The notes under the pieces are model-generated. The model was given only the letters and a program-made list of their open reading frames with translations, did no database searches and had not been told where the DNA came from. From positions 2,584,501 through 2,648,500 of the forward strand of contig NZ_QHJE01000001.1 in the NCBI RefSeq assembly GCF_013626205.1: a DNA stretch of 64,000 bases, read 5' to 3'. Below are positions 1-8,857 of this stretch, in pieces. The DNA comes from Hyphomicrobium methylovorum. GTDB taxonomy: Bacteria > Pseudomonadota > Alphaproteobacteria > Rhizobiales > Hyphomicrobiaceae. Position 1 is the stretch's first letter, and each line of letters starts with the position of its first letter. A program made the translations under genes and the position numbers.

Positions 1-1
1 G

Positions 2-376
2 TCCCTCGCAACGCCCCTATTCGCGAGCCTACTGTTCATGGCGCTGGGGCTTGCCCGGCCTTTTACGGATTTTATGTTGCAGTCAACGGAAGGGCTGCCG
101 ATCGGCGAAGCGGCCGTTGATGTGTTCACATGGGCGGCGCTGCCTTCGACGGTAGCGGGAATTGGCTTGTCCCCGTTCGTCCTCCAGCATGGCGGCTATA
201 CGTGGTTGCACGCGGCCGTTGGCGGTGTGCTGGCATTCATGGCCAGCGCGATCATTTTCCCGATCGATGCGGGTGGGGCGATGCCGCTCCTGGCTTTTCT
301 GGCGGGGCTCATCGCGATCGGCATGCGGCAATTGCTGATTGCGATTGGTATTATCCTCGACCGGTCGGGCCCATGA
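2..376 (+). CDS. C-terminal part of an integral membrane protein (5' end outside window)
   Basis: The reading frame is open from base 2 to a TGA at 374-376, so the gene probably begins upstream of the window; an internal ATG at 38 is the first possible start seen. The 124 visible residues are mostly hydrophobic, with about four potential membrane segments (for example around LAFLAGLIAIGM and LLIAIGIIL). I do not recognise the family. It lies 80 bp upstream of ruvB on the same strand, where ruvA would often be found. Confidence is moderate that it is coding and low on function. Confidence 0.5.
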   Translation, partial: SLATPLFASLLFMALGLARPFTDFMLQSTEGLPIGEAAVDVFTWAALPSTVAGIGLSPFVLQHGGYTWLHAAVGGVLAFMASAIIFPIDAGGAMPLLAFLAGLIAIGMRQLLIAIGIILDRSGP

Positions 377-456
377 CGCGAGGAGCGGTGCGTAGAAGCA
401 TCGCCCGGTCGTCTGCCCGCCTTGACGTTGTCAGCGAATAGAGCCACGAACAAACC

Positions 457-1503
457 ATGACCGACCGGCTCGTCAGTAGCGCGCGCAAGGAGGTGGACGC
501 CTTCGAGGCGACGATCCGCCCGCAGTCGCTCGACGAATTCATCGGACAGGAGCAGGCGCGAGCGAACCTTCGCGTCTTCATCCAGGCGGCGCGCGGCCGG
601 GGTGATGCGCTGGATCACGTGCTGTTCGCCGGACCGCCAGGGCTCGGCAAGACGACGCTGGCGCAGATCATGTCGAAGGAACTCGGCGTCGGGTTCCGCG
701 CAACGTCGGGGCCTGTCATCTCGAAGGCGGGCGATCTCGCGGCGTTGCTGACCAATCTCGAAGAGCGCGATGTTCTTTTCATCGACGAAATTCATCGGCT
801 CAATCCGGCAGTCGAAGAAATCCTCTATCCGGCGATGGAAGATTTTCAGCTGGACCTGATGATCGGAGAAGGTCCGGCGGCGCGCTCCGTTCGCATCGAT
901 TTGCCGAAATTCACGCTGGTTGGGGCAACGACCCGCGCAGGGCTTCTGACGAACCCTCTGCGTGACCGGTTCGGAATTCCTGTGCGGCTCAATTTTTATT
1001 CGATCGACGAACTGGAAGAGGTCGTTGCACGCGGTGCTCGCGTGCTTGGCGCTCCGATGTCGTCGGACGGCGCGCGAGAGATTGCGAAGCGCTCACGTGG
1101 AACGCCGCGGATCGCTGGCCGGCTGCTCAGGCGCGTGCGCGACTTTGCGACTGTCGACGGCGCGAGTGTCGTCAATGCTGCCGTTGCGGACCGTGCGCTC
1201 AAGATGCTGGAGGTGGACGGCGAAGGGCTGGACGCGCTCGATCATCGGTATCTCGCTTGCATCCTCAGAAACTATGAGGGTGGGCCAGTCGGCATCGAGA
1301 CGCTTGCGGCGGCGCTTTCAGAACCGCGCGATGCGCTCGAAGAGATCGTCGAGCCCTATCTTCTGCAGCAGGGTTTCATCGGGCGCACGCCGCGTGGCCG
1401 CGTGCTGACTCTCAAGGCGTACCGGCATCTCGGCGTTAACCGACCCGTGGGTTCGCCAACCCCTGAGCTGCCGATCTTTGACGGAGATGACGGCGAGGCT
1501 TAG
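457..1503 (+). CDS. ruvB: Holliday junction branch migration helicase RuvB
   Basis: RuvB is the hexameric AAA+ motor that, with RuvA, drives branch migration of Holliday junctions for RuvC cleavage. At 348 residues it has normal length. Visible are the N-terminal [12 protein letters not shown] segment, Walker [10 protein letters not shown] (about residues 59-67), Walker [11 protein letters not shown], the sensor-like GATTRAG and a C-terminal winged helix ending in the RTPRGR region. ruvA and ruvC are not in the window; the gene upstream is an unidentified membrane protein. Start is the ATG at 457; no strong ribosome-binding site precedes it. Confidence 0.97.
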   Translation: MTDRLVSSARKEVDAFEATIRPQSLDEFIGQEQARANLRVFIQAARGRGDALDHVLFAGPPGLGKTTLAQIMSKELGVGFRATSGPVISKAGDLAALLTNLEERDVLFIDEIHRLNPAVEEILYPAMEDFQLDLMIGEGPAARSVRIDLPKFTLVGATTRAGLLTNPLRDRFGIPVRLNFYSIDELEEVVARGARVLGAPMSSDGAREIAKRSRGTPRIAGRLLRRVRDFATVDGASVVNAAVADRALKMLEVDGEGLDALDHRYLACILRNYEGGPVGIETLAAALSEPRDALEEIVEPYLLQQGFIGRTPRGRVLTLKAYRHLGVNRPVGSPTPELPIFDGDDGEA

Positions 1504-1686
1504 CCGTTTTGACGATCATGCTTTGGTCAATTTTGCAGCGAACCAGGGTCGCAAAAATTCGGGATAAGACGGGACGTCCATCGATGTCAGATGCTATCGG
1601 CACAGCATTGGGCAGTGCTCTCATCGCCGGCGATGTGGTTCCGATGTCTCTTTCTGCACCCCGTCAGTCATAGCCAGGAGCCTTTG

Positions 1687-2631
1687 GTGTTCAGCCGTCG
1701 CGATGCGCTCAAGATGATTGCCGCGCTGGGCCTGGGGTCCACGGCGCTCAGCAGCTATGCCGTGGCCGAGTCGTTCGGAGGCAGCGTTACCCACTACAGC
1801 TTGACGCCGCCGGGATGGACACCCGGCCTCTCGCTTCGTCTCGCGGTTATTGCCGATATTCATGCGTGCGATCCGTGGATGTCGGTCGCGCGGATCGATC
1901 GCATCGTCGAGCAAACGAATGCGCTGGGTGCAGACGCTATTTTGCTGCTCGGCGATTACGTCGTCGGCCGAAGGCTCGGCAAACTGTCGACAGCAATCAG
2001 TGCAGGAAGCTGGGCGACATCGCTCGCCAATCTCAAAGCTCCGCTCGGTGTTCATGCAGTGCTCGGCAATCATGATTGGTGGGATCAGCTTGAGGTCCAA
2101 AAGCGGCGCAGCGGGCCGACGCGTGCCGGATTGGCGCTGAAAGCCGTTGGGATTCCCGTTTACGAGAACGACGTCTTGCGGCTCGAAAAGAACGGTAAGG
2201 CGTTCTGGCTCGCGGGGCTCGGCGATCAATGGGCGTTCTGGCCGCGACGGTCGGACTATGACGATTTCGTTCGCGGTGGGAAAGTCGGCTATATCGGCGT
2301 GGACGATCTGCCGGGAACGCTTGCGAAGATAACGGATGATGCGCCTGTCGTGCTGATGGCGCACGAGCCCGATATATTTCCACGCGTTCCTGAGCGCGTC
2401 TCACTGACGGTATCTGGGCATACGCACGGCGGGCAGGTTCGGATTTTCGGTTATACGCCGGTTGTGCCGTCTCGGTTCGGGTCTCGGTATGCGTATGGCC
2501 ACAAGGTCGAGGACGGACGCAATCTCATCGTCTCGGGCGGCCTTGGATGCTCGTCGCTGCCGCTGAGGTTCGGTTCGCCACCGGAAATCGTCGTCATAGA
2601 TCTTGGTCAGGAAGGTAACGGTACAGCGTGA
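1687..2631 (+). CDS. Tat-exported metallophosphoesterase
   Basis: Calcineurin-like metallophosphoesterase of the YkuE/LpxG-like type. Metal-binding motifs are in order: IADIHA, GDYV, GNHDWW, AHEPD and SGHTHGGQ. I choose GTG 1687 because CAGGAG lies at 1675-1680 and the protein then begins with a twin-arginine leader (SRRDALKM followed by a hydrophobic stretch); an in-frame ATG at 1591 would bury that leader behind about 30 residues. The 314-residue product should act outside the cytoplasmic membrane on a phosphate ester, possibly of lipid origin; the substrate cannot be read from sequence. Its stop overlaps the ybgC start (GTGA), so the two are probably cotranscribed. Confidence 0.85.
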   Translation: MFSRRDALKMIAALGLGSTALSSYAVAESFGGSVTHYSLTPPGWTPGLSLRLAVIADIHACDPWMSVARIDRIVEQTNALGADAILLLGDYVVGRRLGKLSTAISAGSWATSLANLKAPLGVHAVLGNHDWWDQLEVQKRRSGPTRAGLALKAVGIPVYENDVLRLEKNGKAFWLAGLGDQWAFWPRRSDYDDFVRGGKVGYIGVDDLPGTLAKITDDAPVVLMAHEPDIFPRVPERVSLTVSGHTHGGQVRIFGYTPVVPSRFGSRYAYGHKVEDGRNLIVSGGLGCSSLPLRFGSPPEIVVIDLGQEGNGTA

Positions 2632-3104
2632 CGGATATGAAATGGCCCGATCTGGCGGGTCGCATCGTGAACGACGAACACGGGCAAGGGCATGTGCTGC
2701 CGGTTCGGGTTTACTTCGAAGACACCGATGCGGGCGGGGTCGTCTATCACGCGTCATATGTGCGGTTCGCCGAGCGCGGGCGGACGGATTTCCTGCGTCT
2801 TCTCGGTACGGACGCTCGGCAGTTGATCGACGGCTCCGATAGCCGAGAGCCCGCGGCGTTCCTGGTTCGCCGCATGTCGTTCGATTTTTTCCGGCCCGCG
2901 CGAATGGATGATCTGCTGGAAGTCGAAACGCGGGTGAAGGAACTCGGCGGCGCAAGCGTAACGCTCATTCAGACGATCCGAAGGGGCGAAACGCGTCTCG
3001 TCGAAGCCGAGGTGACGGTGGTTCTTGTGGCGATCTCGGGAAAACCTCTCAGGCTCAGCCAAGCGGTGCGGAGCGCGTTTCTCAAGCACACTCAAAATAA
3101 TTGA
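2628..3104 (+). CDS. ybgC: Tol-Pal-associated acyl-CoA thioesterase YbgC
   Basis: Hot-dog fold thioesterase of the 4-hydroxybenzoyl-CoA thioesterase family, the usual first gene of tol-pal clusters. The signature is YFEDTDAGGVVYHASYVRFAERGR, shown here in part: the catalytic Asp lies in FEDTDAGG. Length 158 residues. The GTG start at 2628 overlaps the TGA of the upstream phosphoesterase; an ATG at 2637 is the alternative. It is known to hydrolyse acyl-CoA and to associate with lipid synthesis enzymes at the inner membrane in E. coli; the role here is inferred from family and position. Confidence 0.93.
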   Translation: MTDMKWPDLAGRIVNDEHGQGHVLPVRVYFEDTDAGGVVYHASYVRFAERGRTDFLRLLGTDARQLIDGSDSREPAAFLVRRMSFDFFRPARMDDLLEVETRVKELGGASVTLIQTIRRGETRLVEAEVTVVLVAISGKPLRLSQAVRSAFLKHTQNN

Positions 3105-3426
3105 TTGGCGGCATCGCCTAGCCGAGGACCGCGGAAAACCGCGATTAAGACGCTCAGAATGAGCCAAAGAGCACGGTTTTTCGTGGATAAACCGGAACAT
3201 GCGCCAATACGACGGCAGTTTGTGAGCCCTTGTTTGGTCATATTGCCCGGCGAAAGCTCTCGTTGAGAAAGCGCATGCGGCGGGGCATGGCTACCGGGGT
3301 CACCGTCATATCACCGTCCTTCGCGATCTTCGGCGAGCTCACTGTGCGCGGTTGCTTTGACGATCCGTCTAACTTTCTCGCGTGCGCGCTTTTGGGTTCC
3401 TGCAGTTCTTCGACATGGATGGTGAA
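3105..3426. other. Intergenic region upstream of tolQ
   Basis: About 320 bp without a convincing gene. It holds a small hairpin (CGCGG/CCGCG around an AAAA loop at 3130-3143). The tolQ frame is open from GTG 3382 and ATG 3415, so the exact start of tolQ is uncertain. The promoter for tolQRAB probably lies here, but I see no clear -35/-10 pair. Confidence 0.4.
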
Positions 3427-4143
3427 ATGAATCCCGCGGAAGTCGCTCAAGGCGTCGTCGCCCCGGTCCACGCGTCCGGGTTTTCCTTTGTCGAGCTGTT
3501 TCTACAAGCCAGTCCCGTCGTTCAAATCGTCATGACCGGACTCGGATTGGCGTCGATCTGGTCGTGGGCGATCATTTTCGAGAAACTGCTCGCGTTCCGG
3601 AAAGCGCGCATCGAAAGCGATCGGTTCGAGCAGTTGTTCTGGTCTGGTCAGTCGCTCGACGAACTTTATGCAAATCTCTCGCGCGGGCGTGCCATCACGA
3701 TGGCGGCGCTGTTCGTGGCGGCGATGCGTGAATGGAAGCGCTCGGTCGAAGGTAACATTCGCGCGCTCGGCGGCATTCAGTTGCGCGTTGAGAAGGTGAT
3801 GGACGTTACGATCAGCCGCGAGATGGAACGTCTGGACCGTCGGCTGCTGTTCCTTGCGACGGTGGGATCGACGGCGCCGTTCGTGGGGCTGTTCGGCACG
3901 GTCTGGGGCATCATGACGAGCTTCCAGTCGATCGCGGTTTCGAAGAACACTTCGCTCGCAGTCGTTGCGCCGGGTATCGCTGAAGCCCTTTTTGCGACGG
4001 CTCTCGGCCTCATGGCCGCCATTCCGGCGGTGGTATTCTACAATAAGTTCTCCGCAGATTCGTCTGCGATTTCGCAGCGTTTATATGCCTTTTCCGATGA
4101 ATTCGCCGCGATCGTTTCGCGCCAGATCGACGTGAGGGCCTAA
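3427..4143 (+). CDS. tolQ: Tol-Pal proton channel subunit TolQ
   Basis: TolQ is the MotA/ExbB-family inner-membrane subunit that with TolR uses the proton motive force to energise TolA. Three membrane segments are visible: one near IVMTGLGLASIWSWAIIF and two in the C-terminal half flanking GTVWGIMTSFQ and GIAEALFATALGLMAAIPAVV, the conserved ExbB core. I prefer ATG 3427 (238 residues, normal for the family); ATG 3415 and GTG 3382 are in frame. It is followed 5 bp later by tolR. Confidence 0.95.
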   Translation: MNPAEVAQGVVAPVHASGFSFVELFLQASPVVQIVMTGLGLASIWSWAIIFEKLLAFRKARIESDRFEQLFWSGQSLDELYANLSRGRAITMAALFVAAMREWKRSVEGNIRALGGIQLRVEKVMDVTISREMERLDRRLLFLATVGSTAPFVGLFGTVWGIMTSFQSIAVSKNTSLAVVAPGIAEALFATALGLMAAIPAVVFYNKFSADSSAISQRLYAFSDEFAAIVSRQIDVRA

Positions 4144-4148
4144 GCCCT

Positions 4149-4601
4149 ATGGGTGCCAGTATCAAAATGGGTGGCGGTGGCGGCGGCAGACGTCGTCGTG
4201 CCCGCAATATGCCGATGAGCGAAATCAACGTCACGCCGATGGTCGACGTGATGTTGGTGCTGCTGATCATCTTCATGGTGGCGGCGCCGCTGCTGCAGGT
4301 CGGTATTCCGGTCGATTTGCCGGAAGCGAAGGGGCAGCAAATCCCGACGCCGAAGCAGGAGCCGCTGGCCGTTACCGTGAAGGCCAACGGTGATGTGTTC
4401 ATCGGAGATTCCCCGGTTCCGCTCGACGAGCTTCCTGTGAAGCTGAAGGCGATTGCCAAGAACGGTTACGACGAGACGATCTTCGTTCGCGGCGACCGCG
4501 GCGTGCCCTATGGCGTCGTGATGAAGGTGATGGGGCGCATCAACGACGGAGGCTTCAAGAAGCTGTCGTTCGTTCTCGATCAGGAGCAGGGAGGCACTTA
4601 G
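4149..4601 (+). CDS. tolR: Tol-Pal proton channel subunit TolR
   Basis: ExbD/TolR family, 150 residues. After a Gly/Arg-rich cytoplasmic start comes the single membrane helix with the proton-coupling Asp in MVDVMLVLLIIFMV, preceded by the conserved MSEINVTP. The rest is a periplasmic domain that dimerises and contacts peptidoglycan. It sits 5 bp after tolQ and 2 bp before tolA, consistent with one transcript and translational coupling. Confidence 0.96.
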   Translation: MGASIKMGGGGGGRRRRARNMPMSEINVTPMVDVMLVLLIIFMVAAPLLQVGIPVDLPEAKGQQIPTPKQEPLAVTVKANGDVFIGDSPVPLDELPVKLKAIAKNGYDETIFVRGDRGVPYGVVMKVMGRINDGGFKKLSFVLDQEQGGT

Positions 4602-4603
4602 CC

Positions 4604-5755
4604 GTGCCCTTCGGACTTGTTCTGTCCTTTGTGTTCCACGCAGCACTGCTGGGGTGGGCGCTACTCGATCTGCGCTCGACCCCTGAGCTGACGCCGGACA
4701 CGCCTGCGATTTCGGCTGACATCATATCGCCGTCCGAATTCCTGCGTCTCAAGCAGGGCAGTGAGGACGCGAAGAATCTCGAGACGAAGGCCAAAGAAGA
4801 GCCGACGCCGGACGACAGCCAGAACGACACGAAGAAGCCGAACAACGCTCCGCCGCCTCCGCCGCCACCCTCCGAGCAGGAAGTGGCCAAAGTCGAGCCG
4901 CCGCCGGAGCCCGAACCTCCAACGCCCGAGCCTGAACCCACCGGTCCCACGATCGACGAGAAGAAACTTCTCGAAGAAAAGATCGAGGCGGAGCGTCGCG
5001 CGGACGATGCCAAGAAGGCTGAAGAAGCGGCCAAGGCCGCGGCGGAGGCCGCTCAACAGAAGGCTGAGGCGGAAGCGGAAGCTCAGGAGAAGGCCGCAGA
5101 AGCGGCAAAGCAAGCCGCTGAAGAAGCGAAGAAAAAGGCTGAAGAAGAAGCCAAGAAGAAAGCTGAAGCCGAAGCCAAGAAAAAAGCGGAAGCGGCCAAG
5201 AAGAAAGCCGCTGAGCTCAAGAAAAAGAAGCAGGAAGAGGCAAAGAAAAAGGCCGAAGCTGCCAAGAAGCAGTTCGATCCAAGCCGTATCGCGTCGCTCC
5301 TCGAGAAATCCGCGGATGACGCGAAGCCGAAGGCGCTTCTGGACAAGGATCCGCGCAAGAAGGGCCAGCAGGCAGCGGGCTCCAAGGCTGATGCAGAAAA
5401 GTTTGGCCAGGAAGCTGGCACCGCGACAGGAGCCGACACGGTTCTATCGGCGCGCGAGCAGGATTTGCTCAAGGGAATGCTGAAATCGCAGCTTAATGGC
5501 TGCTGGCGTCCGCCGGGCACGGGTGGCGGCAGCGAGGTGCCCGTCGTCGTGCTGCATTGGGAACTGAACCCCGACGGCTCGCTTGCTGGCGACCCGCGCG
5601 TCGCGTCAGCTCCGTCCACGGTTGCGGGACAAGTTTACACAGAAGCCGCGCTTCGGGCGGTCAGAATGTGCTCACCTTTCCGGCTTCCGCCCGATAAATA
5701 CGAAGGCGGGTGGCGCTTCATCGACTGGACGTTCGATCCGCGCGAAATGTTGTAA
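4604..5755 (+). CDS. tolA: Tol-Pal periplasm-spanning protein TolA
   Basis: A 383-residue TolA: an N-terminal membrane anchor (first ~22 residues), a Pro-rich stretch (about 80-125), a long Ala/Lys/Glu-rich helical domain II (about 125-225) full of AKKKAEE-type repeats, and a C-terminal TonB/TolA-like domain (from about 285) with the [10 protein letters not shown] region. It connects the TolQR motor with TolB and Pal at the outer membrane during constriction. The GTG at 4604 starts 2 bp after tolR. The repeat-rich low-complexity DNA produces many spurious overlapping reading frames. Confidence 0.93.
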   Translation: MPFGLVLSFVFHAALLGWALLDLRSTPELTPDTPAISADIISPSEFLRLKQGSEDAKNLETKAKEEPTPDDSQNDTKKPNNAPPPPPPPSEQEVAKVEPPPEPEPPTPEPEPTGPTIDEKKLLEEKIEAERRADDAKKAEEAAKAAAEAAQQKAEAEAEAQEKAAEAAKQAAEEAKKKAEEEAKKKAEAEAKKKAEAAKKKAAELKKKKQEEAKKKAEAAKKQFDPSRIASLLEKSADDAKPKALLDKDPRKKGQQAAGSKADAEKFGQEAGTATGADTVLSAREQDLLKGMLKSQLNGCWRPPGTGGGSEVPVVVLHWELNPDGSLAGDPRVASAPSTVAGQVYTEAALRAVRMCSPFRLPPDKYEGGWRFIDWTFDPREML

Positions 5756-5831
5756 TCGCCGCAAAGTTGCTTCATTCGACGGCGAAGCGAACCACCAGCG
5801 AATTGATTTCAATCCTTTCAGCGACGGATCC

Positions 5832-7178
5832 ATGCCCATCATGAAATCGTATGACAGCCGAAACGCGATGCTTTCCGTCCTCTCGGCCGTCATGGCCGCG
5901 CTGATTGGTGCAGCGGGGTTATCGTCGTCGGCGTTCGCGCAGCTCAAGGGCACGCAGACCGAAGGAACGATCGCGCCGATCCCGATCGCGGTGCCGTTTT
6001 TCGTCGGTGACGATCAAAAGCTGGCGGCCGATATTTCCGACGTCGTGCAAGCCGACCTCGAACGCTCGGGGTTGTTCCGGCCTCTCGACCGGGCGTCGTT
6101 TCTCGAACAGGTGCGCGATATCAATTCCGCGCCGCGCTTTGGCGATTGGCGCTCCATCCAAGCGGACGCGTTGGTCGTTGGCCGAATCGTCAATGGCGGT
6201 GACGGCCGGGTTGGCGCAGAGTTCCGGTTGTGGGACGTGGCAGGTGGCAAGCAGCTCGCAGGGCAGCGGTTCTCAACATCGGCACAGAACTGGCGGCGCA
6301 TCGCGCACATGATCGCGGATAGCGTTTATGAGCGTATGACGGGCGAAAAGGGCTATTTCGATACGCGCGTCGTGTTCGTCGACGAGACGGGTTCGAAGGA
6401 AAAGCGGATCAAGCGCCTGGCGATAATGGATCAGGACGGAGCCAACGTGCGCTTGCTGAGCAAGGGCGACGAGCTTGTGCTGACGCCCCGGTTCTCGCCG
6501 ACGAACCAAGAAATCACGTACATGTCTTACACCAGCGATCAGCCCAAGGTTTTCATCATGAACCTTGAGAGCGGTCGTCGCGAACTCGTGGGCGATTTTC
6601 CGGGCATGACGTTCGCGCCGCGCTTTTCGCCTGATGGGCAGCGCGTGGTGATGAGCCTTGGCACGCCGGATGGGCGATCGAGCATCTATGAATTGGATCT
6701 CAGAACCCGTCAGTCGCGGCGGCTCACGCAGTCGGACGGCATCGACACGAGTCCCAGCTATTCGCCGGATGGGAATCAGATCGCGTTTGAAAGCGATCGC
6801 GATGGAGCGCAGCGGCTCTACGTCATGAACTCGGACGGTTCCGGCGCGCGCTCGATCTCAATGGGCGACGGAAGCTATTCAACGCCGGTTTGGTCGCCGC
6901 GTGGCGACTACATCGCCTTCACGAAGCAGTCCGGCGGGCGATTCTTGATCGGCGTGATGAAGCCGGACGGTTCAGGCGAGCGCGTTTTGACCGAGGGCTT
7001 CCATAACGAAGGGCCGACTTGGGCGCCAAACGGGCGTGTGTTGATGTTCTGGCGCGACTCGCAGGGCGGCAGAGGCGGCCCGAGAATCTTCTCAGTCGAC
7101 ATTACGGGCTACAACGAGCGGCAAGTGCAGACGCCATCGTTCGCTTCTGACCCGGCGTGGTCACCGCTTCTCAATTAA
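5832..7178 (+). CDS. tolB: Tol-Pal periplasmic beta-propeller protein TolB
   Basis: TolB binds Pal and TolA in the periplasm. From ATG 5832 the protein has 448 residues: signal peptide ending near SSSAFAQ, an alpha/beta N-terminal domain, then a six-bladed propeller with repeated SPDG/SPTN motifs ([44 protein letters not shown]). The frame is open 5' of this point but overlaps tolA and is not a plausible start. A near-CtrA-like TTAA-N7-TTTA pattern covers the stop codon (7175-7189). Confidence 0.95.
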   Translation: MPIMKSYDSRNAMLSVLSAVMAALIGAAGLSSSAFAQLKGTQTEGTIAPIPIAVPFFVGDDQKLAADISDVVQADLERSGLFRPLDRASFLEQVRDINSAPRFGDWRSIQADALVVGRIVNGGDGRVGAEFRLWDVAGGKQLAGQRFSTSAQNWRRIAHMIADSVYERMTGEKGYFDTRVVFVDETGSKEKRIKRLAIMDQDGANVRLLSKGDELVLTPRFSPTNQEITYMSYTSDQPKVFIMNLESGRRELVGDFPGMTFAPRFSPDGQRVVMSLGTPDGRSSIYELDLRTRQSRRLTQSDGIDTSPSYSPDGNQIAFESDRDGAQRLYVMNSDGSGARSISMGDGSYSTPVWSPRGDYIAFTKQSGGRFLIGVMKPDGSGERVLTEGFHNEGPTWAPNGRVLMFWRDSQGGRGGPRIFSVDITGYNERQVQTPSFASDPAWSPLLN

Positions 7179-7238
7179 CACCCTGTTTACGAACGCACTG
7201 CCGCAAGCGCGGCGGTTGCGTTGCGGGATGCAGTAAAA

Positions 7239-7256
7239 GCCATGAAAAATCATGGC
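7239..7256. repeat. Inverted repeat after tolB
   Basis: GCCATGA and TCATGGC form a perfect 7-bp stem around AAAA, 60 bp after the tolB stop. No T-run follows, so it is more likely an mRNA-end or attenuating hairpin than a classical terminator. Confidence 0.4.
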
Positions 7257-7428
7257 CTTATTAACCTTGATTGCATCTGCAAAAGTGTTGAATTTCGCCC
7301 ACTCATGCCCGTTGCATTTTCGCATCTACCCGTTTGGAAAACTTGACGTTTGGCCCCTCGGTTCTTGATCGGGACGCGCCCTGCAAGTACCCCAGAGTAC
7401 GGCTTTAGCCGGAATCGTATCAGGAGAT

Positions 7429-7569
7429 ATGACCATGCAGGGTGTGAAGGGGCTGATCCTTCTGTCAGTCGTAGCAACGGCTATTGCGGTTGGCGCTTGC
7501 CGTCGCGAAGCTGAGCATGTTCCTTTGAAGCTTGGCGGCCCGACCGCTGGCGACCAGATCGCTCGCTAA
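7429..7569 (+). CDS. Small lipoprotein, 46 residues, inside the tol-pal cluster
   Basis: An unrecognised small gene between tolB and pal. ATG 7429 is preceded by CAGGAG at 7421-7426. The peptide has a Lys near the N-terminus, a hydrophobic core (LILLSVVATAIA) and a lipobox VGAC with Cys24, followed by CRREAEH, so the mature part would be only about 23 residues. Positively charged residues follow the lipid Cys and there is no Asp at +2, suggesting outer-membrane sorting (inference). The stop codon lies inside the palindrome at 7562-7577. Function unknown; it could be an accessory of the Tol-Pal system. Confidence 0.65.
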   Translation: MTMQGVKGLILLSVVATAIAVGACRREAEHVPLKLGGPTAGDQIAR

Positions 7570-7577
7570 TTAGCGAG
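7562..7577 (+). terminator. Palindrome with following T-rich tract after the small lipoprotein
   Basis: CTCGCTAATTAGCGAG is a perfect 16-bp palindrome containing the TAA stop, followed by TTCTTTGGTTTT. It could terminate transcription from tolB and the lipoprotein before pal. A second short inverted repeat (TTTTCA/TGAAAA) follows at about 7587-7606. Confidence 0.45.
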
Positions 7578-8176
7578 TTCTTTGGTTTTCAAAGGACACT
7601 GAAAAACGCAGTCGTCTTAGCTGTCTATACGGTTAGGTCGATTGTTGCGGGGCAGGTCGCGCAACACGCGCTGCCTGTCTTCAACAGGCGGGTTTCATAC
7701 TACTCTTCAAGGCCGAGCTGTTGGCGATATCCTCGCCGTCATCTCGGTCTTGAGCTTTTTGGGCGTCTGTTTGTTTCGTGTTGAGCGTTGTTGTGTGGGC
7801 GTTCCGAACGGTATTTGCCGATTCGACGAATCCGGTGTGAGGCTGGATTAGCTCGTCTGCATTGGACGCGAGCGTGAGTGATTCCCGGCGCGTGTCGCAT
7901 CAGCGACAGGGCGGGAAACAAGGCGGCCAAGTCGCAAGAAAAGTGTTGGTATCGATTTCGCCGCACACACCTGCCATCGCTGCAGTGTTAGAGATGCCAC
8001 TCGAAATCGCCGCTAAACCGAGCAAATTTCGCAGGAATACCTCATTGGTCCGTTCAAATGGCCACATTTTTGGCAGAACGGTCATCTAAACGCAGACAAC
8101 ACGTGCACCACCCGGAACTAAGTACGCTGATCTGTCTTTTCCGTGGTGTTCAGTCGAGACGAAGAGGAAAAACGGA
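7578..8176. other. 600-bp intergenic region upstream of pal
   Basis: This long stretch contains no reading frame with good coding character on either strand. The candidates (69-75 residues) lack ribosome-binding sites and family features. It probably holds the pal promoter and a leader, or an unrecognised small RNA. A GAAGAGGAAAAACGGA ribosome-binding region lies just before pal. Confidence 0.4.
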
Positions 8177-8692
8177 ATGCTGGCATCGTTCGCGCGGAGC
8201 ACTGGCCTGCGCCTCGCCTTCGTTTCGATTGCAATGGTCGCGCTGGGTGCCTGTGCTTCGAACAAAGAACTCGCACCCGATGCATTGAGCGGCAAATACG
8301 GAAATGCGACGCCGGGCTCGCAGCGTGACTTCACGCAGAACGTCGGCGATATCGTCTACTTCTCGACCGACTCGATTGATCTCACCGCGGAAGCGTCTCA
8401 GACACTGATGAAGCAGGCTCAGTGGTTGCAGCAGTACCCGCAGTACGCGATCACCATCGAAGGCCATGCCGACGAACGTGGCACGCGCGAGTACAACATC
8501 GCGCTGGGTGCGCGGCGTGCAACGACCGTGCGCAATTTCCTTTCGCAACATGGAATCAACGGCGGCCGCATTCGCACCATTTCGTATGGCAAAGAGCGCC
8601 CGGTTGCAGTTTGCGACGACATTTCGTGCTGGTCGCAGAACCGCCGTGCACAGACTGTCCTGAACAGCGGCGGACGCGTCAGCGAGCGCTAG
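8177..8692 (+). CDS. pal: Peptidoglycan-associated lipoprotein Pal
   Basis: Pal, 171 residues: lipoprotein signal with lipobox LGAC (Cys26), then an OmpA-like domain. YFSTDSIDL, GHADERGTREYN and GARRATTVRNFL carry the Asp and Arg that bind meso-diaminopimelate of peptidoglycan. A Cys pair in VCDDISCW near the end is typical of alphaproteobacterial Pal. It anchors the outer membrane to the wall and is recycled by TolB. Confidence 0.97.
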   Translation: MLASFARSTGLRLAFVSIAMVALGACASNKELAPDALSGKYGNATPGSQRDFTQNVGDIVYFSTDSIDLTAEASQTLMKQAQWLQQYPQYAITIEGHADERGTREYNIALGARRATTVRNFLSQHGINGGRIRTISYGKERPVAVCDDISCWSQNRRAQTVLNSGGRVSER

Positions 8693-8857
8693 ATTTCGAT
8701 AGGGCGACGGGCCGGTTTATCTGGCTCGTTTTTGCCACAGTCGGGCATGCCACAGGCCGGTACTCCACAAGAGCTTATGGGGGTCCTTATTCCGGCAAAG
8801 TTTAGCCCTATTGGATCAGCATAACGGCGGCAGTCCAGAAGTTGCGCCGCTGTTGCC

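Noticed and set aside
196-795. Minus-strand reading frame opposite the first gene and ruvB
   Set aside because: It overlaps ruvB, is rich in Arg and has no family features; it is an antisense shadow of GC-rich coding DNA.
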